Shown here piece after piece: positions 43,693 to 52,801 of a stretch of DNA of 64,000 nucleotides. The stretch comes from Coralloluteibacterium thermophilum. GTDB taxonomy: Bacteria; Pseudomonadota; Gammaproteobacteria; Xanthomonadales; Xanthomonadaceae. Numbering within the stretch: the first letter of the stretch is position 1; every line of letters starts with the position of its first letter. The stretch is from assembly GCF_042654365.1 (NCBI RefSeq), contig NZ_JBHSGG010000002.1, positions 355,745-419,744 of the forward strand. Direction: 5' to 3'. A program made the translations under genes and the position numbers. The notes under the pieces are model-generated. The model ran no database searches. It was not told where the DNA came from and saw nothing but the letters and a program-made list of their open reading frames with translations.

Positions 43693-44949
43693 TCAGGGCT
43701 GCAGCGGCAGGGGCGTCGCGCCCGGGGCGCCGCGGGTGACGCGGTTGAACAGCGGCGTCGCCATCAGCGTGGTCAGGATCGCCATCAGCACCAGGATCGA
43801 GAACAGCCCCGGCAGGATCACGCCGGCCTGCAGGCCGATGTTGATGATGATGAGCTCCATCAGGCCGCGCGCGTTCATCAGCGAGCCGATGGCCATGGCG
43901 CTGCGGTTGTCCTCGCCGCCCAGGCGCGCGGCCGCCCAGCAGGCGATGCCCTTGCCGCAGAACGAGGCCAGCAGGATGGCCACCGCCGCCAGCAGGATGC
44001 CGGGATCGAACAGCACCGAAAGCTGCGTGTTCAGGCCGGAATAGGTGAAGAACAGCGGCAGCAGGAAGACCACCACGAAGGACTGGAGCTGCTCGCGCAG
44101 CTTCTCGGTGAGCGCGCCGCGCGGCATCACCGCCCCGAGCAGGAAGCCGCCGAACACCGCGTGGATGCCGATGGCGTCCATCGCGAAGGCGCTCAGGCAG
44201 AACAGGGCCAGCACCAGGGCGAGCACGGAGGACGGCAGGGGCGCCTCGGGCCGGACCAGTCCGCCCAGCCGGCGCAGCAGGCGCCTGCCGATGAAGATCA
44301 TGAAGAGCGCATAGGCGATGCCGCCGCCGATGGCGGCGTAGGCGCCGCCCCAGGCGCCGCCGAAGCTCGCCAGCACCACCGCGAGGATGCACCAGGCCGC
44401 GGCGTCGTCGACCGCGCCGGCGGTGAGCGCCAGCGTCCCGAGCCGGGTGCCCGCGAGGCCCCGCTCGTGGATGATGCGCGCGAGCATCGGGAAGGCGGTG
44501 ATGGCGATGGCCGCGCCGAGGAACAGCGAGGCCTCGAACGGCCGCGCCCGCTCCGCGAACAGGCCCGGCACCTCGATCAGCCAGGGCGTGAGCACGAAGG
44601 CGAGCGCGAACGGCGCGAGGATGCCCGCCGCGGACACGCTGACCGCGCTGCGCGCGCCGCTGCGGAAGTGATCGGCCCGGAACTCGGTGCCGACCAGGAA
44701 CATGTACATGCCCACGCCGAGCTGCCCGCCCACGTAGAGCATGGACAGCGTCTCGGGCGGGAACAGCGCCGCCTGCACCTGCGGGAACAGCAGCCCCAGC
44801 AGCGACGGCCCCAGCATCACCCCCGCGATCATCTCCCCCACCACCTGCGGCTGCCCCACCCGCTGCGCCAGCCGCCCCACCAGCCGGCAGGTCGCGATGA
44901 TCACCGCGACCTGCAGGAAGAAGTAGACCGAGAGCTGGGTGGTGGGCAT
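43693..44949 (-). CDS. CPA2-type cation:proton antiporter
   Basis: 418 aa, about 12-13 helices. VVGEMIAGVMLGPSLLG and GLELG-like VGTEFR mark the Na+/H+ exchanger fold; LTAGAVDDAAAWCILAVVL contains the paired Asp residues expected for ion exchange. LMNARGLMELIIINIGLQ is the second conserved helix. The cytosolic TrkA/RCK regulatory domain of Kef proteins is absent. Ion (Na+ or K+) cannot be decided. Confidence 0.88.
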   Translation of the reverse strand: MPTTQLSVYFFLQVAVIIATCRLVGRLAQRVGQPQVVGEMIAGVMLGPSLLGLLFPQVQAALFPPETLSMLYVGGQLGVGMYMFLVGTEFRADHFRSGARSAVSVSAAGILAPFALAFVLTPWLIEVPGLFAERARPFEASLFLGAAIAITAFPMLARIIHERGLAGTRLGTLALTAGAVDDAAAWCILAVVLASFGGAWGGAYAAIGGGIAYALFMIFIGRRLLRRLGGLVRPEAPLPSSVLALVLALFCLSAFAMDAIGIHAVFGGFLLGAVMPRGALTEKLREQLQSFVVVFLLPLFFTYSGLNTQLSVLFDPGILLAAVAILLASFCGKGIACWAAARLGGEDNRSAMAIGSLMNARGLMELIIINIGLQAGVILPGLFSILVLMAILTTLMATPLFNRVTRGAPGATPLPLQP

Positions 44950-44993
44950 GGGGCGGGGCCGGGAGAGGTCGGGGCGGATTATGGACCGGGCGG

Positions 44994-45230
44994 GGGTGGG
45001 AATCGGGAATCGGGAATGGCGAGGGTACGGAGCCCTGCGGCCCTTCCGCCCAAAGCCGCCCTCGACCTACCGCAGCACGCAGCGCGGCACCCCCGAGCTT
45101 CCGATTCCCACTTCCGATTCCCGCTTCACCTCCCCAAGGCATGAAGCCCGCCGCCTACCCAGCCCCGGCTATGCCACGGCACGCACTGCGACAGACCCCA
45201 GGTCCCGATTCCCACTTCCCCATTCCCGCC
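44994..45230. repeat. Heptamer-repeat element of GGGAATC type with two inverted right arms
   Basis: GTGGGAATCGGGAATCGGGA on the left (GGGAATC units) faces TTCCGATTCCCACTTCCG near 45100. A second right arm, GTCCCGATTCCCACTTCCCC, lies near 45200 and runs up to the DUF885 stop. The shared arm is GTGGGAATCGG. It fills the 281-bp gap between the DUF885 gene and the antiporter; no gene is supported here. Confidence 0.85.
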
Positions 45231-47015
45231 TCACCTCCCCTCCCCCATCAACCCCACGATCGCCGGTACCGGCGCATTGCCGTAGCTCAGGAACCGGTTG
45301 TGGAAGGTCTTGAGGTCGAAGGCCTCGCCCTGCTCGCGCTTGAGGCGCTCGCGGAAGTCGTAGATCTCGGCGTAGCCGGTGAAGTAGGAGGTCAGCTGCA
45401 CCTGCGACAGGCGCACGCGCCGCCACTTGTTGACGGCCTCGGTCTCCTCCTGGAAGGCCTCGCGGCGCAGCAGGTCCATGGCCTGGGCCTCGGTCATGCC
45501 CTCGACGTGCACGGCGTAGTCGAGGATGGCGTTGGTGACCACGCGCAGGTTCCACTTGCCGTACATGAGCCACATCTCGGGCTCCTGCCCGCCCCAGCCC
45601 TGCTCCAGCATCATGCGCTCGGCGTAGACCGCCCAGCCCTCGATCATCGCGCCGTTGCGGATCAGGCTCTTGATCAGGCTGGGCGTCTTGTTGGCGTGCA
45701 GCAGCTGGGTGTAGTGCCCGGGAATGGCCTCGTGGATGTTGAGGATCTGCAGCACCCAGTGGTTGTATTCGCGCAGGAAGCTCGCGGCCTGCTCGTCGGT
45801 GTAGCCGTCGAGCGGACTGACGTTGTAGTAGGTGTTGGCGGTCGGGTTGAACGGGCCCGGCGCGCTGATCGACGCGCCCGCGCCGCCGCCGCGCATGTAC
45901 TCCGGCGTCTCGCGCACCACCAGCGGACGGCTCTCGTCCTGGTCCAGCAGGTCGTGCTCGCGCACGAACTCGGCGAGCAGCGGGATCTGGCGGCGGATCT
46001 CGTCCACGAAGTCCTCGCGCGCGACGTGCCGCTGCGAGAGGTGGCCCACCATCATCCCGATGCGCTCGAGCCGGTCCTGCGGCATCGCCGTGCCGGCGAA
46101 GTACTTCGGCCAGAGCTGGCGGGTGATGCCGTCCATCTGCGCGTGCAGGCGCTCCTTCTCGGCGACCGCCCGCTCGTACAGCTCGCGCGCGGTGAAGTCG
46201 GACTGCACGTCGTAGCGGAACTTGGCCTCGTAGAGGTCCGGCCCGATGCGGAAGGAACGTGCGTTGCCGCGTTCGGCCAGGCGCGCCTGCTCGCCCTCGA
46301 GCCAGTCGATCCACCCCTGGATGGCCTCGCGCGCGGCGTCGATGCGCGTCTCGAAGGTCGCGCGCTCGGCGGCGTCCAGGCCCAAGCCCGCGATGCGCTC
46401 GCGCAGCCCGTCGCCGAACACGCTGAGCGCGCCGCGGCTCTGCACGATGGCGAGTTCGACGTGCTCCGGCGTCGGATCCTCGATGCTCGCGCGCGCGGCG
46501 CGGTAGTAGTCGGGCACGCGCTCCAGCCGCGCCATCACCGTCCGCAGGCGGCTGTCCTCGTCGGCGTAGGGCGTATTGAGCAGCAGGCCGATCGGGCCGG
46601 CGACGTTGTAGCTGGCCGGGTTCCACGCCCAGTCGCGGAAGATGGAGAGGTACCAGAGCGTGGACTCGAAGCGATTGGTCAGCAGCATGTGGTCGATGCG
46701 CTGGTCCGGCGGCAGCTGCGCGGGATCGAAGGCGGCCAGCTCGGCGAGCGCGGCCTCCGCGAAGGAGAGGTCCTCGGCCCGGCGCTGGGCATCGGGCACG
46801 GTCAGCGTCGCCGCGTCGTCGTAGCGGCCGGCGTAGATGGACCACTCCGGGCTGCGCTCCAGCGCGCGCATCAGCAGCGACTCGGCGACCGCCGGGAATC
46901 CGGCCTCCCGCGACGCCGCCGCAGCGGCACCCTCGCGCGGCGCGTCCGGCGGCGGCGCGGTCTGGCAGCCGGCCAGCGCGGCGGCGAGGAACAGGGACAG
47001 GCAGGTCTTGCGCAT
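45231..47015 (-). CDS. DUF885-family metallopeptidase-like lipoprotein
   Basis: 594 aa. Lipoprotein signal LFLAAALAGCQTA (Cys 17). The DUF885 fold shows SPEWSIYAGRYDDAATL, YYNVSPLDGY, the zinc-binding LNIHEAIPGHYTQLLHA (HExxPGH) and MIEGWAVYAERMMLEQGW with the third ligand Glu. It ends YTSYFTGYAEIYDFRER-like, as in the family. Probably a periplasmic-face peptidase; substrates unknown. The start has no strong ribosome site. Confidence 0.87.
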   Translation of the reverse strand: MRKTCLSLFLAAALAGCQTAPPPDAPREGAAAAASREAGFPAVAESLLMRALERSPEWSIYAGRYDDAATLTVPDAQRRAEDLSFAEAALAELAAFDPAQLPPDQRIDHMLLTNRFESTLWYLSIFRDWAWNPASYNVAGPIGLLLNTPYADEDSRLRTVMARLERVPDYYRAARASIEDPTPEHVELAIVQSRGALSVFGDGLRERIAGLGLDAAERATFETRIDAAREAIQGWIDWLEGEQARLAERGNARSFRIGPDLYEAKFRYDVQSDFTARELYERAVAEKERLHAQMDGITRQLWPKYFAGTAMPQDRLERIGMMVGHLSQRHVAREDFVDEIRRQIPLLAEFVREHDLLDQDESRPLVVRETPEYMRGGGAGASISAPGPFNPTANTYYNVSPLDGYTDEQAASFLREYNHWVLQILNIHEAIPGHYTQLLHANKTPSLIKSLIRNGAMIEGWAVYAERMMLEQGWGGQEPEMWLMYGKWNLRVVTNAILDYAVHVEGMTEAQAMDLLRREAFQEETEAVNKWRRVRLSQVQLTSYFTGYAEIYDFRERLKREQGEAFDLKTFHNRFLSYGNAPVPAIVGLMGEGR

Positions 47016-47232
47016 GCAGGGCACTCCGCGGAAGGCGCGGCCGCCGGCGGCCGCTGGACAGGGGATCCGGCATGGTAGCGGGCCGGGCGCCGTCCTCGCG
47101 TGCCGATGGTCAGTGGCGGACCGCACCGGCCGGCGAGCGGACCGGCACCGCGCACCTCGGGTCGTCCCCAGCTGGATGAACGCCGTGCGCGCGGGGAGGA
47201 TGCGGAACACGTCCGTACTCCGCCGAGATCCC

Positions 47233-48930
47233 ATGTCGCCCATCCTCGACAGCCTCAACAGCACGAACGTCGTCCCGCTCCGCCAGCCTCCCATGGAGCC
47301 GGGCGTCGGCGCCGCCGCCAGCGAGCGGCAGCTCCGCGACACCGCGTCCGAGATCCTCGGGACCGGCGAGCGCCGCTTCCTCAGGGACGACTACGACGCC
47401 CGCATGGAAGCCTTCGCCGAGGAGCTCGCCGGGCTGTCCCCGGAAGACGGAGCCCGCCTCGTCGCCGAGCTGACCACCCAGGATCCCGGCGCCCTGAACT
47501 CGTGGCTGAAGCTCGATACGCTCGACCGCCTGCACGGCGAGGGCCGCGTCGACCAGGCCGGCTACCAGGCCGTCGCCGACGCCTTCGCGAGCGGCTATGC
47601 GCGCGGCGACATCGACCAGCAGCAGGCGGAGACCTTCCTCCAGCAGTACACGCTGGACGGCATGGCCCCCGGCCACAGGATCGACGCCTGGACGCAGGCG
47701 CGCGACTTCATCGGCGCCATGGAGCCCGCCCGGGCCGACGCCTTCCGCGAGGCCTACGCGACCTCGCTCCTGGAGCGCGTCGCGGACGGCGGCGGCCAGT
47801 TCCACACCTCGGGCGTGGCGATGCAGCTGATCGCCGACGCCGGCGACCCCCACATGGCCGCACGCGTCTTCTCCCAGGTGACGGAGGCGGCGGGCGCCGG
47901 CATCGGCGACCCCGCGCAGGCCGCCTCCGCGCGCGCGGAGGCGCGCGCCACCCTGCTCGAAGCCATCGGCGAATCCAGCATCGGCTTCGAGAACAGCGAC
48001 GGCGCCTTCGAGGGTCTGCGCAACCCGCTGGCCACCCTGATCGACTCGGTCGCGGCGCAGCCGGACACGCAGCAGTGGAACGAGGTCGCGGTCGAGATCG
48101 CGCGCTACGCCGAGGCCTCGAACGACGACATCTTCTTCGATCCCTACACCGACAAGCCCATCGCCTCCACCGCCGAGGCGCTGAGCGGACTGCTCTCCGG
48201 CGAGCAGGGCGAGGCGGTGCTGGACGCGCTGACCACCCGCGACAGCGCCAGCACCCGCGGCGGCGACGGCCACGCCCAGGAGTACGGGCAGAACGCCATC
48301 GACCTGGGCAATCTGCTGCGGATCACCGCCTTCAACCCGGACAACCCCGCGGCCGGCGATGCCATGCAGGCGGTGAAGGACTACGCGCAGACCTACAAGG
48401 ACTTCCTCAACGGCGTCGATCGCAGCTATCCGCCGCACCTGAACGATGCGGACGCGCCCCAGAGCGAGGCGGTGAACCGGCTCGGCATCCTCGGCGGTGC
48501 GGCCTTCGACGCCATCACCCAGAGCAAGATCGATCTCGACAACCGCGAGGCAGCCACCCAGCAGCTCGTCGGCTTCGCCGTGGACCTCGCCGTCTCCGCC
48601 GTCCCCGGCGGTGGCGCGGTCAGCCGCCTGGTCGGCAGCGACCTGAAGGCGGTGTTCGGCAACAATCCCGCCATCGACCGCGTGATCGACCAGGCGCTGC
48701 AGGGCGGCGACACGCTCGGCAGCGCCGCCGTGGACCAGCTCAAGCAGGACATCGCCGGCGCGCTCAGCGAGGGCCAGGTCGATCTGGAGGTGCTGCGCGA
48801 CCAGGTCAACGGCTTCGTGGTCGACACCATGCTGGACGGCCTGCGCGACGTCGACGGCCACACCTATCGCAACCAGGTCGAGAACACCATCGAGGCGGTG
48901 CAGACCGACATCACCCAGAACCGCGGCTGA
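47233..48930 (+). CDS. Large uncharacterised protein
   Basis: 565 aa from ATG 47233; in-frame ATGs at 47200 and 47176 are also possible because no start has a clear ribosome site. No signal peptide and no membrane helix. The sequence is helical, acidic and rich in Ala/Asp/Gln. Segments such as LAELTTQDPGALNSWLKLD-like repeats early on, SGLLSGEQGEAVLDALTTRD in the middle and VDLAVSAVPGGGAVSRLVGS in the last third stand out. The last resembles the small glycine-rich helix in bacterial secreted toxins and scaffold proteins. No family recognised. It stands alone and could be a secreted effector or a structural protein. Confidence 0.7.
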   Translation: MSPILDSLNSTNVVPLRQPPMEPGVGAAASERQLRDTASEILGTGERRFLRDDYDARMEAFAEELAGLSPEDGARLVAELTTQDPGALNSWLKLDTLDRLHGEGRVDQAGYQAVADAFASGYARGDIDQQQAETFLQQYTLDGMAPGHRIDAWTQARDFIGAMEPARADAFREAYATSLLERVADGGGQFHTSGVAMQLIADAGDPHMAARVFSQVTEAAGAGIGDPAQAASARAEARATLLEAIGESSIGFENSDGAFEGLRNPLATLIDSVAAQPDTQQWNEVAVEIARYAEASNDDIFFDPYTDKPIASTAEALSGLLSGEQGEAVLDALTTRDSASTRGGDGHAQEYGQNAIDLGNLLRITAFNPDNPAAGDAMQAVKDYAQTYKDFLNGVDRSYPPHLNDADAPQSEAVNRLGILGGAAFDAITQSKIDLDNREAATQQLVGFAVDLAVSAVPGGGAVSRLVGSDLKAVFGNNPAIDRVIDQALQGGDTLGSAAVDQLKQDIAGALSEGQVDLEVLRDQVNGFVVDTMLDGLRDVDGHTYRNQVENTIEAVQTDITQNRG

Positions 48931-49275
48931 TCGGTCCACCCGCTCCTCCCGGGAGCCGCCCCACCCGCTGCTGGCGAACGAAGCCGGCATGCGGGAGCGC
49001 AGCCTCCCCGCTATGCGCGCGCGGCCCCTTGCGCGCTGCTTTGAGGAGTGACGGAGGAGGAGTGGGAAGCGAGGGCGGATCGGCGCGCTTGCTCTTCTTC
49101 TCGCTCCTCGCGTCTCACGCCCCGTACCAGAAGCGCCCCTCCCCAACCCTCCCCCGCTGCCCGCCGGGGAGGGTTGGGGGACGAAGCGGGCAGCCGCGCT
49201 TCCAGCGCGATCCCGTCTTCGTGTCCGCCCCAACCCGGGCCGCAGGCATCCCGGCGCAGGAAAGCCCCAGCGGCC
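48931..49275. repeat. Spacer with a heptamer-type and palindrome repeat (49043-49180)
   Basis: No gene in these 345 bp. TTGAGGAGTGACGGAGGAGG faces CTTCTTCTCGCTCCTCGCGT. It is followed by the second palindrome class (CCCTCCCCCGC...GGGGAGGGTTGGGGG, about 49141-49180), in reverse orientation to the array at 240-1625. The rest is unremarkable. Confidence 0.75.
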
Positions 49276-50373
49276 CTAGGCGGTCGCCACGCCCTCCAGT
49301 GGTGCCCCTTCGAGGGCACGTGCGAGGGCGGCATCGGCGCCGTCGATGTCGATGCCGCAGCGGGCGTACCAGGCCGGATCGTAGTAGCTGTGCGCATAAC
49401 GCTCGCCGCTGTCGCACAGGATGCTCACGATGGCGCCCGTCCGACCGGCCTCGCGCATGCGGCGCGCGGCGTCGAGCACGCCGACGAAGTTGGTGCCGGT
49501 CGAGCCGCCCACGCGGCGCCCGAGCTGGGCGCTGACGTGGCGCATCGCCGCCAGCGCGAGCGCGTCCGGGACCTTGACCATGGCGTCCACGCAGCTCGGG
49601 ATGAAGCTCGGCTCGACGCGGGGGCGGCCGATGCCCTCGATGCGCGAACCGCCCGCGATGCGCAGGTCCGCGCGGGGCGCGCCGGCACGCGCGCTGCGGT
49701 AGAAGTCGAAGAACACCGAGACTTCCGGGTCCGCGCAGAGGATGCGGGTGGGGTGCCGGCGGTAGCGCACGTAGCGGCCGAGGGTGGCGCTGGTGCCGCC
49801 GGTGCCGGGGCCGCAGACGATCCAGGCCGGCACCGGGTGCCGCTCCTCCGCCATCTGCTTGAAGATCGACTCGGCGATGTTGTTGTTCGCGCGCCAGTCG
49901 GTCGCCCGCTCGGCGTAGGTGAACTGGTCCATGAAATGGCCGCCGGTCTCCCGCGCCAGGCGCTCGGACTCGGCGTTGATCGCGCAGGCGTCCTCGATGA
50001 GATGGCAGCGCCCGCCCTGGAACTCGATGGCGGCGATCTTCTCGGGCGAGGTCGCCGCCGGCATCACCGCGACGAAGGGCAGGCCGAGCAGGCGCGCGAA
50101 GTAGGCCTCGGACACCGCGGTCGACCCGCTGGACGCCTCGATCACCGTGCTGCCTTCCGACAGCCAGCCGTTGGCCAGCGCATACAGGAACAGCGAGCGC
50201 GCGAGACGGTGCTTGAGGCTGCCGGTGGGGTGGCTCGACTCGTCCTTGAGGTAGACGTCGATGCCCGGGTAGCCGGGCATGGGCGGCAGGGGGATCAGGT
50301 GGGTGTCGGCCGAGCGGTTGAAGTCGGCCTCGATCTTCTGGATGGCATCCGCCACCCATTCGCGCTTGGGCAT
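49276..50373 (-). CDS. PLP-dependent cysteine synthase/desulfhydrase-like enzyme
   Basis: 365 aa from ATG 50373. Fold-type II PLP enzyme: the lysine Schiff-base motif is HPTGSLKHRLARSLFLYA, the phosphate-binding loop CGPGTGGTSATLGRY and the substrate loop EASSGSTAVSEAY. The C-terminus SILCDSGERYAHSYYDPAW is typical of the Cds1-like branch of cysteine synthases, some of which act as cysteine desulfhydrases. A plain CysK is less likely because of the NRSADTHLIPLP start. No sulfur genes adjacent. Confidence 0.85.
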   Translation of the reverse strand: MPKREWVADAIQKIEADFNRSADTHLIPLPPMPGYPGIDVYLKDESSHPTGSLKHRLARSLFLYALANGWLSEGSTVIEASSGSTAVSEAYFARLLGLPFVAVMPAATSPEKIAAIEFQGGRCHLIEDACAINAESERLARETGGHFMDQFTYAERATDWRANNNIAESIFKQMAEERHPVPAWIVCGPGTGGTSATLGRYVRYRRHPTRILCADPEVSVFFDFYRSARAGAPRADLRIAGGSRIEGIGRPRVEPSFIPSCVDAMVKVPDALALAAMRHVSAQLGRRVGGSTGTNFVGVLDAARRMREAGRTGAIVSILCDSGERYAHSYYDPAWYARCGIDIDGADAALARALEGAPLEGVATA

Positions 50374-50565
50374 GGTGTGTCCGGTGGGAGGGCGCGCCGC
50401 GCGACGCGCGGCCATCGGCGATTCTAGAGGCGCCCCGGGCCGGGCGCATCGAACACCCGGTCGTCGCACCGCTGAACGGCGGCCATCGCCATCGCGTCGG
50501 TTCACGTCGGTATCGCTCCCGGCGTCCTACACAGGAGATCCGTGGACGCAACGGAGACGAACGAG

Positions 50566-50745
50566 ATGGTCGACAGGAACCGCACCGAAGGCACCAAGAA
50601 CCAGGTCAAGGGCAGCCTCAAGGAGGCCGCCGGCAAGGCGACCGGCAATACCTCCGGCGAGCTCGAAGGCAAGCTGCAGAAGAACGCCGGCAAGGTCCAG
50701 AAGGACATCGGCAAGGCGAACGACGACATGCGCAAGGGCCGCTGA
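50566..50745 (+). CDS. CsbD-family stress protein
   Basis: 59 aa. ATG 50566 fits the family start (MVDRNRTEGTKNQVKGSLKE); an in-frame GTG at 50542 follows AGGAG and would add eight residues. The rest (AAGKATGNTSGELEGKLQKN) is a highly charged helix with Gly/Lys repeats as in CsbD/YjbJ proteins, abundant under general stress. Molecular role unknown. Confidence 0.9.
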   Translation: MVDRNRTEGTKNQVKGSLKEAAGKATGNTSGELEGKLQKNAGKVQKDIGKANDDMRKGR

Positions 50746-50762
50746 GCCTCACGGCCTCGTCG

Positions 50763-50792
50763 CGGAGGGCGGCCGCCCGCGGTCGCCCTCCG
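50763..50792. terminator. Hairpin between csbD-like gene and GDPD gene
   Basis: CGGAGGGCG and CGCCCTCCG pair perfectly over 9 bp with a 12-nt loop, between convergent genes. It probably terminates the small CsbD transcript and may also serve the opposite gene. Confidence 0.6.
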
Positions 50793-50804
50793 TCGTGTCC
50801 GGCG

Positions 50805-52706
50805 TCAGCGCCGGAACCAGCTGTGCAGGCGTGCGAGCAGCAGCTCCACGTCGGTCAGCGCGGCGCGCTCCGCGCGCACCCGCACCGCCTCCGCGGGCAG
50901 GTCGGTGCTGACGTCGTCGACGCCCAGGTCGATGTAGCGGGCCATCAGCACCGGATCGTTCACCGTCCACACCTGCAGCCGGTAGCCGTGCCGGCGCGCA
51001 TCCGCCACGGCCCGGGCATCGACCTGCAGGTGGTTGAGCCCGAGCATGTCGAAGCCGGTGCGCTGCGCCGTGCCCGGCAGGGCCGCGTTGGCGAACAGGG
51101 CCAGCCGCAGGTGCGGAGCCTCGGCGCCTGCGGCCCGCACGAGGTCGGGCGACAGCGAGGCAAGCATCGCGGCGTCCCCGAAGCCGCCGGCCTCGATCTC
51201 GCGCACGGTCGCCTCCAGCAGGTCCCGGGCGTTGTGCGCGTCGGGCTTGAGCTCGACCAGGGCGAGCGCGCGCCGGTCGATGTGGGCCAGGGCCTCGCCG
51301 AGCGTGGGGATGCGTTCCCCGGCGAAGGCGGGGCCGAACCAGGCCCCCACGTCCAGGGCGCGCATCGCGTCCAGGCTGGTCTCGACCACCCGGCGCGGGT
51401 CGCCGGCCACGCGCCGGAAGTCGCTGTCGTGGACGACCACGACGGCGCCGTCCGCGCTGAGCCGCACGTCGAACTCGATGGCATCGGCACCGGCCGCGAT
51501 GGCCGCATCGAAGGCCGCATCGAAGGCCGCCAGCGTGTTCTCCGGCGCCACGCCCGAGGCGCCGCGATGGGCGGTGACGGCGACCTCGCTCCGCAGGTTC
51601 ATGCTCGCCACCGCGAGCACCGCCTGCACCACGGCGACGCCGAGGAAGGCGGCCTCGGCGCCCCACACGAAACGCCCCGGGTGCGCGGGCGGCGGTTCCG
51701 GACCGTGCGCCGCGCGGCCGCCGCCAAGGCGCCGGAACAGCGCACGCACCAGCAGGGTGTTGAGCGTGGTGCCGAGGAACAGCACGCCGAGCACGCTGGC
51801 CGCGTAGAGCGTGAGGTAGACGACCATGCCGGCGCTCACCAGCAGGCGATGGTCGGGGATCCAGTCCAGCAGCGGCGTCGCCGCGCGGTCGTAGAGTTCC
51901 GTCACCGCCAGCGGCAGCGCCGCCACCGCAAGCGCCACGGTCACCACCAGCACGGCGATGCGCAAGTGCCGCCCGCGGGTGAGCGTGCGGCTGCGCGCCA
52001 GCGCCGCGGCCGGCGACAGGCCCTCCAGCACGAGCGCCGGGGTGGCGAGGAACCAGCGGAAGTACAGCGTCGCGTGCAGCAGCAGGCCGGCCAGCAGGAA
52101 GGGCGCGAACGCGGCCGCGAACCGCCACAGGGCCGGGGGCCGCACGGTCGCGAGGTAGTAGAGGTCGTGGCCGCCGAGGAACAGCCCGTACAGCAGCGCG
52201 CCGGCCGCCAGCCACGGCAGGGCGAGCAGCGCGTGGGTGACGATCTGCCAGGCCGCGAGCGCCGCCAGCGGCCCGGCGCGGCGCAGCATGCCCAGCAGCG
52301 CGGCAGCCGCGACCCGGTAGCGGCAGCCGCGGCTGGCCGAGACCAGCAGCATGCCGGCCTGCTGCAGCATCACCGCGAACCAGGCCAGCGCCGCCGCGAG
52401 GGCGAGCCAGGCCAGCGCCAGCAGGTTGGTGGCGAGATCGTCCAGCTCGCCCGCGAGCGGGCGCTCGATCCAGTGCAGCAGGGCCGCCAGCGACCAGGTG
52501 GTGAGCGGCACCGTCGCCGCCGTGGCGAAGGCGGTGAACAGCAGGTGCCAGGCGAGCAGCGGGCGCAGGTGGCGCCGCAGGTCGCGACGCATGTCGTGGA
52601 CGAGCAGGCCGCGCAGGAGCCGGCGGTCGTCGCGGACCGCCGGCGTGCCGCCGCCCTCCGCCGCCGCGGCTTCGTCCGCCCTGTGCGCCCCGCCCTCGCT
52701 CCGCAT
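50805..52706 (-). CDS. Membrane glycerophosphodiester phosphodiesterase
   Basis: 633 aa. Residues about 45-350 contain some eight membrane helices of the glycerophosphoryl-diester-phosphodiesterase membrane domain. From about 380 a GDPD barrel follows: TAHRGASGVAPENTLAAFDA (His, Arg, Glu), ADAIEFDVRLSADGAVVVVHD and VELKPDA. It splits glycerophosphodiesters into alcohol and glycerol-3-phosphate. A catalytic domain linked to a large membrane part suggests lipid-derived or lipoteichoic-like substrates. No Pho-box-like site was found in its 95-bp upstream gap. Confidence 0.9.
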   Translation of the reverse strand: MRSEGGAHRADEAAAAEGGGTPAVRDDRRLLRGLLVHDMRRDLRRHLRPLLAWHLLFTAFATAATVPLTTWSLAALLHWIERPLAGELDDLATNLLALAWLALAAALAWFAVMLQQAGMLLVSASRGCRYRVAAAALLGMLRRAGPLAALAAWQIVTHALLALPWLAAGALLYGLFLGGHDLYYLATVRPPALWRFAAAFAPFLLAGLLLHATLYFRWFLATPALVLEGLSPAAALARSRTLTRGRHLRIAVLVVTVALAVAALPLAVTELYDRAATPLLDWIPDHRLLVSAGMVVYLTLYAASVLGVLFLGTTLNTLLVRALFRRLGGGRAAHGPEPPPAHPGRFVWGAEAAFLGVAVVQAVLAVASMNLRSEVAVTAHRGASGVAPENTLAAFDAAFDAAIAAGADAIEFDVRLSADGAVVVVHDSDFRRVAGDPRRVVETSLDAMRALDVGAWFGPAFAGERIPTLGEALAHIDRRALALVELKPDAHNARDLLEATVREIEAGGFGDAAMLASLSPDLVRAAGAEAPHLRLALFANAALPGTAQRTGFDMLGLNHLQVDARAVADARRHGYRLQVWTVNDPVLMARYIDLGVDDVSTDLPAEAVRVRAERAALTDVELLLARLHSWFRR

Positions 52707-52801
52707 CGCGCGAGTGTAGGGCCGCGCGCGCAGCGCAGCGTGCGCTTGCGCGCGGCACGGCGCGCGGCAAGACTGGCCCGCCCGCAGCCGCCGTCGTCCG
52801 C

